DNA of 64,000 nucleotides from Paracoccus sp. (in: a-proteobacteria) (GTDB taxonomy: Bacteria > Pseudomonadota > Alphaproteobacteria > Rhodobacterales > Rhodobacteraceae): assembly GCF_030604785.1 (NCBI RefSeq), contig NZ_JAUVVF010000001.1, forward strand, positions 101,227 through 165,226, written 5' to 3'. The first letter of the stretch is position 1, and every line of letters begins with the position of its first letter. Both the position numbers and the translations under genes were made by a program. This document shows positions 55,508 through 64,000 of this stretch, piece after piece. Below the pieces are notes generated by a model. That model saw only the letters and a list, made by a program, of their open reading frames with translations. It was not told the origin of the DNA and searched no databases.

Positions 55508-56008
55508 TCAGGCCGCCGCGACCAGATCCTTGCCCATCAGCACAAGGTCATGGAACTGCCCGAATTTCCAGCCCGCCGCCGGGATGCGGCCCCATTCGCG
55601 GTAGCCCGCAGCCGCGTGAAAGGCCAGCGAGCCGGTATTCGAGCCGGTGATGCCGCCGATCATCAGGCGGTGCCCTGCGGCGCGGGCGTGATCCTCGATG
55701 GCGGCCAGCAGAATGCGGCCAAGCCCCTTGCCGCGCGCCTCGGGTGCCAGATGGATCGTGTGCTCCATGCTGCGCGCATAGCCCGCGCCGCCCCGGAACT
55801 GGCCATAGGTGGCGAAACCGATGACCCGCCCCGCATCCTCGGCCACAAGATAGGCGTGGCCGGCCTGATGGCGCTCGGCGATGATCGCGGCGATTTCGGC
55901 CTCGCTGCGTTCGGTCGGCCAGAAGGTGATCGCGGTGTCGCGGATGATCGGGTTCCAGATCGCGCCGACCGCGCCGGCATCATCGGGACGGGCGGCGCGC
56001 AGCATCAT
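55508..56008 (-). CDS. GNAT N-acetyltransferase (phosphinothricin-acetyltransferase-like)
   Basis: 166 aa GNAT fold: acetyl-CoA loop [15 protein letters not shown] (about 90-104) and [17 protein letters not shown] near the end, as in PAT/YncA proteins. Substrate unknown; many act on methionine derivatives. ATGA overlap with trpA. Confidence 0.88.
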   Translation of the reverse strand: MMLRAARPDDAGAVGAIWNPIIRDTAITFWPTERSEAEIAAIIAERHQAGHAYLVAEDAGRVIGFATYGQFRGGAGYARSMEHTIHLAPEARGKGLGRILLAAIEDHARAAGHRLMIGGITGSNTGSLAFHAAAGYREWGRIPAAGWKFGQFHDLVLMGKDLVAAA

Positions 56009-56802
56009 CCGCGATGTGCGCCTTCGGCCAGCGCCGCGACGAAGTCCAGGATCTCGGGCACGGGCCGCCCTTCGCCGATCAGCTTGACGATGGCGCTGCC
56101 CACGACGCAGCCATCCGCGACCGAGGCGATGGCCTGCGCTGCATCGGGCGTCGAGATGCCGAAGCCCACGACCACGGGCAGCCCGGCCGCGGCGCGGATC
56201 CGGGCGACTTCGGGCGCGACCTCGGCGGCATTGGCGGCGGGGCCGCCGGTGATGCCCGTGACGCTGACGTAATAGACGAAGCCCGAGGTGTTGCGGACGA
56301 CGGCCGGCAGGCGGCGGTCATCGGTGGTGGGCGTCGCCAGCCGGATGAAGTTCAGCCCCGCGCGGGCCGCGGGCAGGCACAGCTCGTCATCCTCTTCGGG
56401 GGGCAGGTCCACGACGATGAGGCCGTCGATCCCGGCCTCGACCGCCTCGGCCAGAAAGCCCTCGACCCCGCCGGGGCGGGCATAGATCGGGTTGTAATAG
56501 CCCATCAGCACGATGGGCGTCGTGTCGTCGTCCTTGCGGAAGGCGCGCACCATGTCCAGCGTGCGCGAGACGCTGCCGCCCGCCGCCAGCGCCCGCTGAC
56601 CCGCCGCCTGGATCGTCGGGCCGTCGGCCATGGGATCGGTGAAGGGCATGCCCAGTTCGATGATGTCGACACCCGCGCCAGGCAGGCCACGCATGATCCG
56701 AAGCGCCGTGTCCTGATCGGGGTCGGTCGCCATCATGTAGGCGACGAACGCTTTTTTCCCCTGCGCTTTCAGCGTCTCGAAACGCGTGTCGATTCTGGTC
56801 AT
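56005..56802 (-). CDS. trpA: Tryptophan synthase alpha subunit
   Basis: 265 aa. Catalytic Glu in [17 protein letters not shown] (about residue 50) and Asp in [11 protein letters not shown]; phosphate-site glycines in VVGFGIST and CVVGSAIV. Splits indole-glycerol phosphate for TrpB. No trpB or trpF is adjacent in the window. ATG at 56802 is preferred to the GTG one codon earlier. Confidence 0.96.
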   Translation of the reverse strand: MTRIDTRFETLKAQGKKAFVAYMMATDPDQDTALRIMRGLPGAGVDIIELGMPFTDPMADGPTIQAAGQRALAAGGSVSRTLDMVRAFRKDDDTTPIVLMGYYNPIYARPGGVEGFLAEAVEAGIDGLIVVDLPPEEDDELCLPAARAGLNFIRLATPTTDDRRLPAVVRNTSGFVYYVSVTGITGGPAANAAEVAPEVARIRAAAGLPVVVGFGISTPDAAQAIASVADGCVVGSAIVKLIGEGRPVPEILDFVAALAEGAHRG

Positions 56803-56935
56803 CACCGCCCCCGTCTGGCCTTTGCGCCAGCACTAGCCGCCTTGGCCGCGCAGCGCAATGCGCGCAGGCTGGACTTGCCTGCCCGGGTTGCGTAACAGAC
56901 GCGCGGATTTCAGGCTTTGGAAAAGGGGCGCGCAG

Positions 56936-58033
56936 ATGGGCTTTCGCATGGGGATCGTCGGGCTGCCGAATGTGGGCAAGTCCACGCTGTTCAACGCGCT
57001 GACGCGCACCGCCGCCGCGCAGGCCGCGAATTTCCCCTTTTGCACGATCGAGCCGAATGTGGGCGAGGTCGCCGTGCCCGATCCGCGTCTGGACAAGCTG
57101 GCCGCCATCGCGGGCAGCAAGCAGATCATCCCGACGCGCATCACCTTTGTGGACATTGCTGGCCTGGTGAAGGGCGCCAGCAAGGGCGAGGGTCTGGGCA
57201 ACCAGTTCCTGGCCAATATCCGCGAGGTCGATGCCATCGCCCATGTGCTGCGCTGCTTCGAGGATGGCGACATCACCCACGTCGAGGGCCGCGTCGATGC
57301 GCTGGCCGATGCCGAGGTGATCGAGACCGAGCTGATGATCGCCGACATGGAGTCGATCGAGCGGCGTTTGGCCAATCTCGCGCGCAAGCTGAAGGGCGGC
57401 GACAAGGATGCCGCCCAGCAGGAGGCACTGCTGAAACGCGCGCTGGCCGCGCTGGAGGATGGCCGCCCCGCCCGCACCGTCGAGGTGGCCGAGGATGACC
57501 GCAAGGCCTGGAACATGCTGCAATTGCTGACCTCGAAGCCGGTCCTCTACGTGTGCAACGTCGCGGAATCCGATGCTGCGCAGGGCAATGCCATGTCCGA
57601 GAAGGTCCGCGAGATGGCCGAGGCGCAGGGCGCGGGCCATGTCGTCATCTCGGCCCGGATCGAGGAAGAGATCAGCCAGCTCGACGCCGACGAGGCACAG
57701 ATGTTCCTGTCCGAGATGGGGCTGGACGAGGCGGGTCTGGATCGCCTGATCCGGGCGGGCTACGGGCTTCTGGGCCTTCAGACCTATTTCACCGTCGGCC
57801 CCAAGGAGGCGCGCGCCTGGACCATCACGCGCGGCACGCTCGCTCCGCAGGCCGCCGGCGTGATCCACGGCGATTTCGAACGCGGCTTCATCCGGGCCGA
57901 GACCATCGCCTATGACGATTACATCGCCGGCAATGGCGAAGTCGGCGCCCGCGAGGCCGGCAAGCTGCGCGTCGAGGGCAAGAGCTACGAGGTCAAGGAC
58001 GGCGACGTCCTGCATTTCCTCTTCAACGCCTGA
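56936..58033 (+). CDS. ychF: Ribosome-binding ATPase YchF
   Basis: 365 aa. P-loop GLPNVGKST (about 8-16), then DIAGLVKGASKGEGLG. NVAES replaces the usual NKxD, which explains ATP preference. A coiled-coil region sits near 120-200 and a TGS domain ends the protein. The start is set by AAAGGGG eight bases before 56936. Confidence 0.96.
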   Translation: MGFRMGIVGLPNVGKSTLFNALTRTAAAQAANFPFCTIEPNVGEVAVPDPRLDKLAAIAGSKQIIPTRITFVDIAGLVKGASKGEGLGNQFLANIREVDAIAHVLRCFEDGDITHVEGRVDALADAEVIETELMIADMESIERRLANLARKLKGGDKDAAQQEALLKRALAALEDGRPARTVEVAEDDRKAWNMLQLLTSKPVLYVCNVAESDAAQGNAMSEKVREMAEAQGAGHVVISARIEEEISQLDADEAQMFLSEMGLDEAGLDRLIRAGYGLLGLQTYFTVGPKEARAWTITRGTLAPQAAGVIHGDFERGFIRAETIAYDDYIAGNGEVGAREAGKLRVEGKSYEVKDGDVLHFLFNA

Positions 58034-58055
58034 TTCTCCGATTCGCCGGATCCCG

Positions 58056-58081
58056 GGGCGGCGCAACCTGCGCCGCCCTTT
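58056..58081 (+). terminator. Intrinsic terminator after ychF
   Basis: GGGCGGCGC-AACCT-GCGCCGCCC followed by TTT, 22 bases after the ychF stop. Confidence 0.85.
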
Positions 58082-58161
58082 GCATCTGCAGATAGCGGCT
58101 TTCGGGGGCCTTCACCGGACTGTCATCCGGCCGTCATCCATAGGTCACGCTGCGAAAATAG

Positions 58162-58245
58162 AAAAAGGCCGCAGCCTTTGCTCGCTGCGGCCCCTTGCGC
58201 AGTTTTCCTGCACAGGCTCCCTGCCGGACTGGCCGGTCATCATTG
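58162..58245 (-). ncRNA. Candidate small RNA of about 85 nucleotides
   Basis: On the minus strand a predicted promoter (58252-58280) is followed by three stems: CCGG-CCAGT-CCGG, then TGTGCAG-GAAAA-CTGCGCA (one G-U pair), then GGCCGCAG/CTGCGGCC with TTTTT. The last is an intrinsic terminator in minus orientation, although no minus-strand gene lies upstream of it. No known family recognised. Confidence 0.55.
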
Positions 58246-58251
58246 GTCGCA

Positions 58252-58280
58252 ACGCTAATCGCGCCTCGCCCTCGCGTCAA
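58252..58280 (-). promoter_or_regulatory. Candidate promoter of the minus-strand small RNA
   Basis: Minus-strand TTGACG (58275-58280), 17-base spacer, TAGCGT (58252-58257). -35 matches 5 of 6, -10 matches 3 of 6. Confidence 0.45.
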
Positions 58281-58343
58281 CATCCGATAGCGTGGATTTG
58301 CGTTCCCGACGGGGGGTCCGAGCCTGTTTGAACCTGCCGATGG

Positions 58344-58369
58344 AAAAAGGCCGCGCCCGAAGGCGCGGC
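58344..58369 (-). terminator. Second minus-strand intrinsic terminator without an assigned gene
   Basis: GCCGCGCC-TTCG-GGCGCGGC (minus sense) with a UUCG tetraloop, followed by CTTTTT. It faces away from the HerA-like gene. No coding sequence on the minus strand leads into it. Confidence 0.7.
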
Positions 58370-58507
58370 AGTCCAACAGGGAGGAAGGTCCGAGGCACGG
58401 CACGCAGCCCCGAACGACTCAACCATGACATGAAAAAGTTAATCCTGTCTTGCCTTGTCGCGCGTTGCATGCAGGCTTGCGGAAACTTGCCGGTGAATGG
58501 TGTCGCG

Positions 58508-60037
58508 ATGCGGTCAGTGCTGGATCTTGAGGCAGGAACGGTTTTCGTGGGCGGCTGCGGCCCGGATCGTGGAACCGCCGAGACTTTGCTGCTGCGGCAG
58601 GCCAACCGCCACGGGCTGATCGCCGGGGCGACGGGCACCGGCAAGACGGTGACGCTGCAGACGCTGGCCGAAAGCCTGTCCCTTGCGGGCGTGCCGGTCT
58701 TTCTGGCGGATGTGAAGGGCGATCTGGCGGGGCTGTCGCAGCCGGGCGATCCGACAGGCAAGCTGCACGGCGCCTTTGCCGCGCGGGCCGAGCAGATCGG
58801 CATGGCGCTGCATTACCAATCCGTGCCGGTCGTCTTCTGGGATGTGTGGGGCGAAAGCGGCCATCTGGTCCGCACCACCCCGGCCGAGATGGGGCCGCTG
58901 CTTCTGTCGCGCCTGCTGGGTCTGACGGCGGTGCAGGAGGGGGTGCTGAACATCGCCTTTCGCGTGGCCGACGAGGAGGGGCTGCCGCTGCTGGATCTGA
59001 AGGATCTGCAGGCGATGCTGCTCTGGGTGGGGCAGAACGCCCCGGCCCTGTCGCTGCGATACGGCAATGTCAGCGCGGCCAGCGTGGGCGCGATCCAGCG
59101 CGCGCTTCTGGTGCTGGAGGGCGAAGGCGGGGACCGGCTGTTCGGCGAGCCGGCGCTGGCTCTATCCGATCTGATGCGCTGCGACTCATCGGGGCGGGGG
59201 GTCGTGAACATCCTGTCGGCCGAGAGACTGATGAACGCGCCGCGCCTTTACGCGACCTTCCTGCTGTGGCTTCTGTCGGAACTGTTCGAGCAGCTGCCCG
59301 AGATCGGCGATCCCGACAAGCCGCGCATGGCCTTCTTCTTCGACGAGGCGCATCTGCTGTTCAACGATGCGCCCAAGGCGCTGATCGACAAGGTCGAGCG
59401 CGTCGCCCGGCTGATCCGGTCCAAGGGTGTCAGCGTCTGGTTCATCAGCCAGAGCCCGACCGACATCCCCGATCCCGTCCTGTCGCAACTGGGCAACCGC
59501 GTCCAGCACGCGCTGCGCGCCTTCACCGCGCGCGACCAGAAGGCGCTGCGCGATGCGGCGCAGAATTACCGTCCGAACCCCGAATTCGACATCGCCGAGG
59601 CGATCCAGCAGGTCGTCACCGGCGAGGCCGTGACTTCGTTTCTCGAGGCCAAGGGCGCGCCGGGGATCGCGCAGCGCACGCTGATCCGGCCTCCGCTGAG
59701 CCGCCTTGGGCCCATTGCGCCCGAGGAACGGGCGGCGCTGATGGAGCAATCCGGGATGGGTGCGCGCTATGATCGGGCCATCGACCGCGATTCCGCGCAT
59801 GAGATGCTGGCGCGGCGAACGGGCATAGACGCCGACCCCGATGCAGGCGCGGGCGAGTTCCGTCAGGCGCGCCGCTATCAGCCGGGCGGCGCGAAACCGG
59901 CTTCACCGCGCACAGGGGGGTCGCGCAGCGACAGCATCGCCGAGACCTTCGGCAAGAGCCTTGCCCGCCAGCTTGGCACCAAGGGCGGGCAGGCGCTGGT
60001 GCGCGGCATCCTGGGGTCGCTGACCCGGCGCCGCTGA
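58508..60037 (+). CDS. DUF853 HerA-like ATPase
   Basis: 509 aa. Walker A GATGTGKT (about 43-50; GLIAGATGTGKTVTLQTLAE), ADVKGDLAGL, Walker B FFFDEAHLLF (about 277-286) and SQSPTDIPDPVLSQLGNR. HerA/FtsK-type pump relative of uncertain function. ATG at 58508 is the likely start because family members begin a few residues before FVGG-CGPD; no strong ribosome binding site decides it, and in-frame starts at 58433 and 58491 are possible. Confidence 0.9.
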   Translation: MRSVLDLEAGTVFVGGCGPDRGTAETLLLRQANRHGLIAGATGTGKTVTLQTLAESLSLAGVPVFLADVKGDLAGLSQPGDPTGKLHGAFAARAEQIGMALHYQSVPVVFWDVWGESGHLVRTTPAEMGPLLLSRLLGLTAVQEGVLNIAFRVADEEGLPLLDLKDLQAMLLWVGQNAPALSLRYGNVSAASVGAIQRALLVLEGEGGDRLFGEPALALSDLMRCDSSGRGVVNILSAERLMNAPRLYATFLLWLLSELFEQLPEIGDPDKPRMAFFFDEAHLLFNDAPKALIDKVERVARLIRSKGVSVWFISQSPTDIPDPVLSQLGNRVQHALRAFTARDQKALRDAAQNYRPNPEFDIAEAIQQVVTGEAVTSFLEAKGAPGIAQRTLIRPPLSRLGPIAPEERAALMEQSGMGARYDRAIDRDSAHEMLARRTGIDADPDAGAGEFRQARRYQPGGAKPASPRTGGSRSDSIAETFGKSLARQLGTKGGQALVRGILGSLTRRR

Positions 60038-60040
60038 TCG

Positions 60041-60388
60041 TCAGGGACGCGCGGCCAGCAAAGGCGCGGGCGCGGCCTCGATCGCGGCCTTCATTTCGGC
60101 CAGAATCGCGATCATCAGCAGGACGTGGCGCTGCAGCGGATAATCGGCCGCGGCGTTCAGGCGCATGTCGTTCAGCATCGCCTCTTCCGCGCGCAGGCGG
60201 GGCAGGCAGGCGCCCGGCCGAGGGCAATTGTCCAGTCGCAGCAGCCGCGCCAGATCGCGGTCGCGCCGCCAGTGACGCTGGCCCTCACGGGCCGCGCGGA
60301 TCAGCAGGCGCGGCCGGCGCAGCGAGGTCTCGGGGCTGCGGGCCGGAAAGGGGACGATGTTGTCCTTGCGGCTGAGGGATGCGGTCAT
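60041..60388 (-). CDS. Small basic protein of the DUF6477 type
   Basis: 115 aa. SLRRPRLLIRAAREGQRHWRR (about 22-42) and a C-terminal helical stretch LLMIAILAEMKAAIEAAPAP. I place it in DUF6477 from memory of Rhodobacterales annotations. It is divergent from the GafA-like gene, a pairing that may correspond to R. capsulatus rcc01866 beside gafA; this needs alignment. Confidence 0.7.
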   Translation of the reverse strand: MTASLSRKDNIVPFPARSPETSLRRPRLLIRAAREGQRHWRRDRDLARLLRLDNCPRPGACLPRLRAEEAMLNDMRLNAAADYPLQRHVLLMIAILAEMKAAIEAAPAPLLAARP

Positions 60389-60602
60389 GGCGTGATCCTC
60401 GTTGATACGACGGGGCCAGCTTCACACAACCTTAGCGAGTGTTGCCAAATCCTTGGTCGCAGCGCGCGCCGCCGCAAGGTTTCTTTAGGATTTGTTAGGG
60501 AATGTTGCTTCTACGTGCAGAAATGCTCCGTTAACCACGACGGAAAAAATGCAACCCAGGGTGGTTACTGCCGGACCGCTCGAGGATGACGAGGGAAGTG
60601 AC
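60389..60602. promoter_or_regulatory. Divergent control region of the GafA-like gene
   Basis: Contains CTTAGCGAGTGTTGCC at 60431-60446. Its TTAGCGA-N-TG core is also in the right arm of the GTA promoter repeat, and its GTGTTGC also in the GTA direct repeats. CTTTAGGATTTGTTAGG near 60484-60500 resembles a CtrA site with two mismatches. An AT-rich stretch follows before the start. Confidence 0.5.
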
Positions 60603-61757
60603 ATGACGATATTGACCGGTGATTTCGCACTTGGCGCCAGCGCGGCGGAGCACCGTGGGGATGGCGCTGCCGCATTGTCCTGCCCGTCCGCGCCGGGCGA
60701 CGAGCTGGCGCTGGACGCGCAGCTTTACCTGCGCCATGTCGAGAACGGCGAGGCGATCCGCGCCCTTGCCCGCGAGGCGGGCTGCCACGCCTCGACGATC
60801 CTGCGCCGCATCCGCCGGTTCGAGGCCCGGCGCGACGATCCGCTGGTCGATGGCGCGCTGACCAAGACAACCGACGCCGCGGCCTTCGACGAGAGGCAGG
60901 CCCTGCGGATCCTGCGCCGCCTGTCCGAGTCCGGCGCGGTGATGGTCTCGGCGGCGGGGATGGACAAGGCCATCGTCACCCGCGACGACATCCGCACCGC
61001 CGTCCTGGACCGCGCGCTGGCCGAAGAGATGGCCCTGCGCGGTTGGGTGGTGCAGTCGGGGCAGGGCGGGCGGCTGGCGCGCTATGTGCTGGCCCCGGCG
61101 GGGCGCGACGCGCTGCGCCGGATGCTGCGCTCGCCGCGCCAGCGCGATGCGGTGCCTGGGCCCGGCGCTTTCTGCGATGCCCGCCCGGTCGAAAGCGCGC
61201 GCCCCGAAAGCGCCATGGCCGAGGCGCCCGCCGCCTTTGATCATGCCGAACGCCACCGCGTCTGGGAGGATCGCGTCATCCGCGACCCCGAGGATGACAG
61301 CCGCCAGCGCGTGCGGGTCAACATCGCCGAATCTCCCCTGCTGCTGCTGGCGCGGCGGCGCGACGGCAATGGCCAGCTGTTCCTGACGCCCGGCATGGTG
61401 GCGGCGGGCGAACGTCTGCGAGAGGATTTCGAGATGGCGCAGATGGGGCCACGCGTCACGCAGAACTGGGACGGGTTCATGACCGCGGGCATCGACGTCT
61501 CGCGGCAGGGCGGCGGCGGGCATCGCGGTGGCTCTGACAGCGCACGTGACCGGGTGGCGCTGGCGCTGCGTGATCTGGGGCCGGGCATGGGAGATATCGT
61601 GCTGCGCGTGTGCTGCTTTCTCGAGGGGATCGAGACGACGGAACGGCGGCTGGGCTGGTCTGCGCGGTCGGGCAAGATCGTGCTGCGCCTGGCGCTGATG
61701 CGGCTGGAGCGGCACTATGCCGAGACCTATGGCAAGGGGGCGCCGCTGATCGGTTGA
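60603..61757 (+). CDS. GafA-like helix-turn-helix regulator (DUF6456), candidate GTA activator
   Basis: 384 aa. N-terminal helix-turn-helix (GEAIRALAREAGCHASTILR, about 50-69, then RIRRFEARRDDP), a second winged-helix-like part (about 85-185), and a C-terminal DUF6456-like domain (ESPLLLLARRRDGNGQLFL to RLERHYAETYG). In R. capsulatus GafA, of similar length and plan, activates the GTA operon. The identity is inferred from layout and neighbours. ATG at 60603 is chosen for GAGGGAAG just upstream; an earlier ATG at 60549 lacks one. Confidence 0.72.
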   Translation: MTILTGDFALGASAAEHRGDGAAALSCPSAPGDELALDAQLYLRHVENGEAIRALAREAGCHASTILRRIRRFEARRDDPLVDGALTKTTDAAAFDERQALRILRRLSESGAVMVSAAGMDKAIVTRDDIRTAVLDRALAEEMALRGWVVQSGQGGRLARYVLAPAGRDALRRMLRSPRQRDAVPGPGAFCDARPVESARPESAMAEAPAAFDHAERHRVWEDRVIRDPEDDSRQRVRVNIAESPLLLLARRRDGNGQLFLTPGMVAAGERLREDFEMAQMGPRVTQNWDGFMTAGIDVSRQGGGGHRGGSDSARDRVALALRDLGPGMGDIVLRVCCFLEGIETTERRLGWSARSGKIVLRLALMRLERHYAETYGKGAPLIG

Positions 61758-61820
61758 GCCCCGCCTTCCCGCGCGATAAGCTGGCATGGCGCGCGCCCCT
61801 TTGGTCGATCAGGTCCGTTT

Positions 61821-62738
61821 ATGAACATCACCTTGCGCCAACTGCGCTACTTCCTCGCCCTGGCCGAACATGCCAGCTTCACCCGCGCTGCCGAGGCGAT
61901 CAACGTCACCCAGCCTGCCTTGTCGATGCAGATCCGCCAGCTTGAGGATTGCATCGGCATGGCGCTGGTCGAACGAATGCCCGGCGGCGTGGTCCTGACG
62001 CCGCAGGGCCGCGCGCTCGAAGCGCATGCGCGGCGGGTCATGGCCGACATGGCAGGGCTGGAACAGGCGATGCGCCAGCCGGGGCAGGGCGGGCGGCTGA
62101 TGCTGGGCATGATCCCCACCGTCGCGCCCTATCTGCTGCCCGTGGTCCTGCCCCTGCTGCGCGCCCAGAATGTCGGGCGCGACCTGCATCTGCGCGAGGC
62201 GCAGACCGAACGCCTGCTGGACGAACTGGCGGCGGGGCGGCTGGATGCCATTGTCGTGGCGACCCCGCCTCAGGGCGCGGGGGTCGAGGCGGTGGACCTG
62301 TTCACGGATCGCTTCCTGCTGGCGGGCAGCCCCGCCCGCATCGCCGATCTGGACGCGCGCAGCATCGAGCCGCGCGATCTGGATCCGGGCCAGCTGCTGC
62401 TGCTGGACGAGGGGCATTGCCTGGGCGATCAGGCGCTGGAGGTCTGCGGTCTGGGGCGGCGGTCCAGCCGTCTGGACCTTGGCGCGGCCTCGCTGGCGAC
62501 GCTGTGCCGGCTTGCGGCGCAGGGGATGGGCCTGACCTTCCTGCCCGAGATCGCCCGCCAGCAGGAAATGGCCGCTGCCCCCGGCCTGACCGCGATCCGT
62601 TTTCCCGATCCGCAGCCCGCCCGCCAGGTCGTGCTGATGCGCCGCGCCTCGACGCCTTCGGGGGGGTGGTTCGACGAATTGGCCGGGCTTCTGTCGGCCG
62701 CCGCCTTGGGGCTGCTGGCAGACGAGCCTTCGCCATAG
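61821..62738 (+). CDS. oxyR: Hydrogen-peroxide sensor OxyR, LysR family
   Basis: 305 aa. N-terminal HTH ([20 protein letters not shown], then [15 protein letters not shown]) and a C-terminal sensor domain with the redox pair in [14 protein letters not shown]. The two Cys are separated by eight residues exactly as C199/C208 of E. coli OxyR. It activates peroxide-defence genes; katG or ahp is not in the window. Confidence 0.94.
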   Translation: MNITLRQLRYFLALAEHASFTRAAEAINVTQPALSMQIRQLEDCIGMALVERMPGGVVLTPQGRALEAHARRVMADMAGLEQAMRQPGQGGRLMLGMIPTVAPYLLPVVLPLLRAQNVGRDLHLREAQTERLLDELAAGRLDAIVVATPPQGAGVEAVDLFTDRFLLAGSPARIADLDARSIEPRDLDPGQLLLLDEGHCLGDQALEVCGLGRRSSRLDLGAASLATLCRLAAQGMGLTFLPEIARQQEMAAAPGLTAIRFPDPQPARQVVLMRRASTPSGGWFDELAGLLSAAALGLLADEPSP

Positions 62739-62829
62739 GGTCAGCCATGCGCCCGGCGCATGGGCCGGGGTTCCGCAATTGCCAAATGGGCCGGAACGGC
62801 CTAGATGTGGGGGAACCGCGACGGAAAGG

Positions 62830-63789
62830 ATGACGGCCTTGCGCGACCTCAGGATCCCGGATCAGCGCCACCCGGAAAAGGCGCATCGCCCCGATCAGGC
62901 GCAGCCGAAGAAGCCCGCCTGGATCCGCGTCAAGGCGCCCACCTCGGAAGGCTACAAGCAGACCCGCGATCTTCTGCGCGAGAACCGCCTGTCCACCGTC
63001 TGCGAGGAAGCCGGCTGTCCGAATGTCGGCGAATGCTGGAGCCAAGGTCACGCCACCATGATGATCATGGGCGAGATCTGCACGCGCGGCTGCACCTTCT
63101 GCAACGTCGCCACGGGCAAACCCAATGCGCTGGACGTGTTCGAACCGGGCCGCGTCGCCCATGCCGTCCAGAAGCTGGGCCTGAACCATGTCGTCATCAC
63201 CAGCGTGGACCGCGACGATCTGGCCGATGGCGGGGCCGAGCATTTCGCCCAGACCATCCGCGCGATCCGTCACCGCTCGCCCGATGCCACGATCGAGGTG
63301 CTGACCCCCGACTTCCTGAAATCCGCCCCCGGCGCGCTTGAAACGGTGGTCGAGGCGCGGCCCGACGTCTTCAACCACAATCTGGAAACCGTGCCCGGTC
63401 TCTATCCGACCGTGCGGCCCGGCGCGCGCTATTTCCATTCGCTGCGGCTTCTGCAGCGGGTCAAGGAACTGGACCCCACGATGTTCACCAAATCCGGGAT
63501 CATGGTGGGTCTGGGCGAGGATCGGCAGGGCGTGCTGCAGGTCATGGACGACATGCGCGCCGCCGATATCGATTTCATCACCATCGGCCAGTATCTGCAA
63601 CCGACGCCCAAGCATCACCGCGTGGACCGCTTCGTCACCCCCGAGGAATTCGAGGGCTACGAAAAGGCCGCCTATGGCAAGGGCTTCCTGATGGTTTCGG
63701 CCACGCCGCTGACGCGCTCGTCCTATCATGCGGGCGACGATTTCGCGCGGCTGCGGGCCGCCCGGCTGGAAAAGCTGGGCCGCGCCTGA
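62830..63789 (+). CDS. lipA: Lipoyl synthase
   Basis: 319 aa radical-SAM enzyme. Auxiliary cluster [12 protein letters not shown] (C-x4-C-x5-C) and radical-SAM cluster CTRGCTFC (C-x3-C-x2-C), with the third ligand Ser of the auxiliary cluster in LTRSSYHA near the end. Inserts sulfur into octanoyl groups of 2-oxoacid dehydrogenases. ATG at 62830 has GGAAAGG immediately before it, unusually close. Confidence 0.96.
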   Translation: MTALRDLRIPDQRHPEKAHRPDQAQPKKPAWIRVKAPTSEGYKQTRDLLRENRLSTVCEEAGCPNVGECWSQGHATMMIMGEICTRGCTFCNVATGKPNALDVFEPGRVAHAVQKLGLNHVVITSVDRDDLADGGAEHFAQTIRAIRHRSPDATIEVLTPDFLKSAPGALETVVEARPDVFNHNLETVPGLYPTVRPGARYFHSLRLLQRVKELDPTMFTKSGIMVGLGEDRQGVLQVMDDMRAADIDFITIGQYLQPTPKHHRVDRFVTPEEFEGYEKAAYGKGFLMVSATPLTRSSYHAGDDFARLRAARLEKLGRA

Positions 63790-63877
63790 CAGGCAGGCCG
63801 CGGGCCCGCATCGCACGGGCTTGCAAATCCCCGCGCGCCGATTTACGCCACGATCAGGCCAGGGCGCCGGCAGGTCC

Positions 63878-63961
63878 GGGGGTATGGCGGAATGGTAGAC
63901 GCAGGGCATTCAAAATGCTCCGCCGCAAGGCATGGGGGTTCGAGTCCCTCTACCCCTACCA
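63878..63961 (+). tRNA. tRNA-Leu (anticodon CAA)
   Basis: Acceptor GGGGGTA pairs with TACCCCT (one G-U), anticodon stem GGGCA/TGCTC with loop TTCAAAA (anticodon CAA), variable arm CCGCCGCAAGGCATG, T arm with GGTTCGAGTC, discriminator A and encoded CCA. Length 84 including CCA, as expected for a class II tRNA. Confidence 0.95.
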
Positions 63962-64000
63962 CCGCCCTGGCACTTTCTGCATCGCAGCATCTTGCATCCC
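63962..64000. other. Sequence after the tRNA
   Basis: 39 bases; no terminator, repeat or attachment-like copy of the tRNA end is seen. Confidence 0.5.

Noticed and set aside
58162-58245. Small RNA as the SRP RNA (ffs)
   Set aside because: TCCGGCAGGGAGC vaguely recalls the SRP loop TCCGGAAGGAAGC, but the AGCAG side of the symmetric loop and the long pairing ends are missing.
63878-64000. tRNA-Leu as a phage or island attachment site
   Set aside because: No integrase and no repeated copy of the tRNA 3' end in the window.

Overview
The window looks like chromosomal DNA from a high-GC alphaproteobacterium of the Rhodobacterales/Paracoccaceae, probably Paracoccus or a close relative. This is inferred from a complete Rhodobacter-type gene transfer agent (GTA) cluster followed by cysE, a class I lysyl-tRNA synthetase, an acs plus small-subunit symporter locus, and gene-end sequences typical of that group. 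No identity search could be run.

Layout: 1-1800 is decayed DNA with a broken IS3-family element. 2000-6751 is a cobalamin riboswitch driving btuB-btuF-btuC-btuD. A convergent cytochrome b561 gene follows. 7393-11678 is a tightly overlapping four-gene envelope-lipid/glycan module (CDP-alcohol phosphatidyltransferase, membrane sulfatase-fold enzyme, YbhN-like flippase-type protein, glycosyltransferase). A FadR-type regulator and an OmpA-like lipoprotein lie on the minus strand. 13447-17773 holds nth, a PfkB kinase, fabF and mltG. 17884-18324 encodes a small coiled-coil protein.

18354-33349 is an intact-looking GTA structural cluster: terminase, portal, protease, capsid, connector, tail tube, tape measure, baseplate/hub, peptidase, megatron and a DUF2793 protein. 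It is preceded by an unusual repeat-rich promoter region and a terminator-shaped leader hairpin. cysE, pyrD, a DUF952 gene, a periplasmic 5'-nucleotidase, nadD, a PBP4-type carboxypeptidase, a TerB-fold gene and lysK follow. At 41759 a large beta-helix protein, preceded by a CtrA-like site, is a candidate GTA spike/fibre. 44126-54698 carries a SulP transporter and an acetate locus: acs, DUF4212 subunit, sodium:solute symporter, a cNMP/CBS/nucleotidyltransferase protein, a membrane protein, a lone receiver, and a membrane sensor-like protein fused to a DnaQ-type exonuclease.

The last part has a DjlA-like co-chaperone, a GNAT enzyme, trpA, ychF, a candidate minus-strand small RNA, a HerA-like ATPase, a small protein divergent from a GafA-like helix-turn-helix regulator, oxyR, lipA and tRNA-Leu(CAA). 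The most interesting reading of the whole is that GTA structural genes, a candidate GTA activator and a candidate spike gene are spread over 43 kb, and that the GTA promoter and the activator's own upstream region share a short motif.
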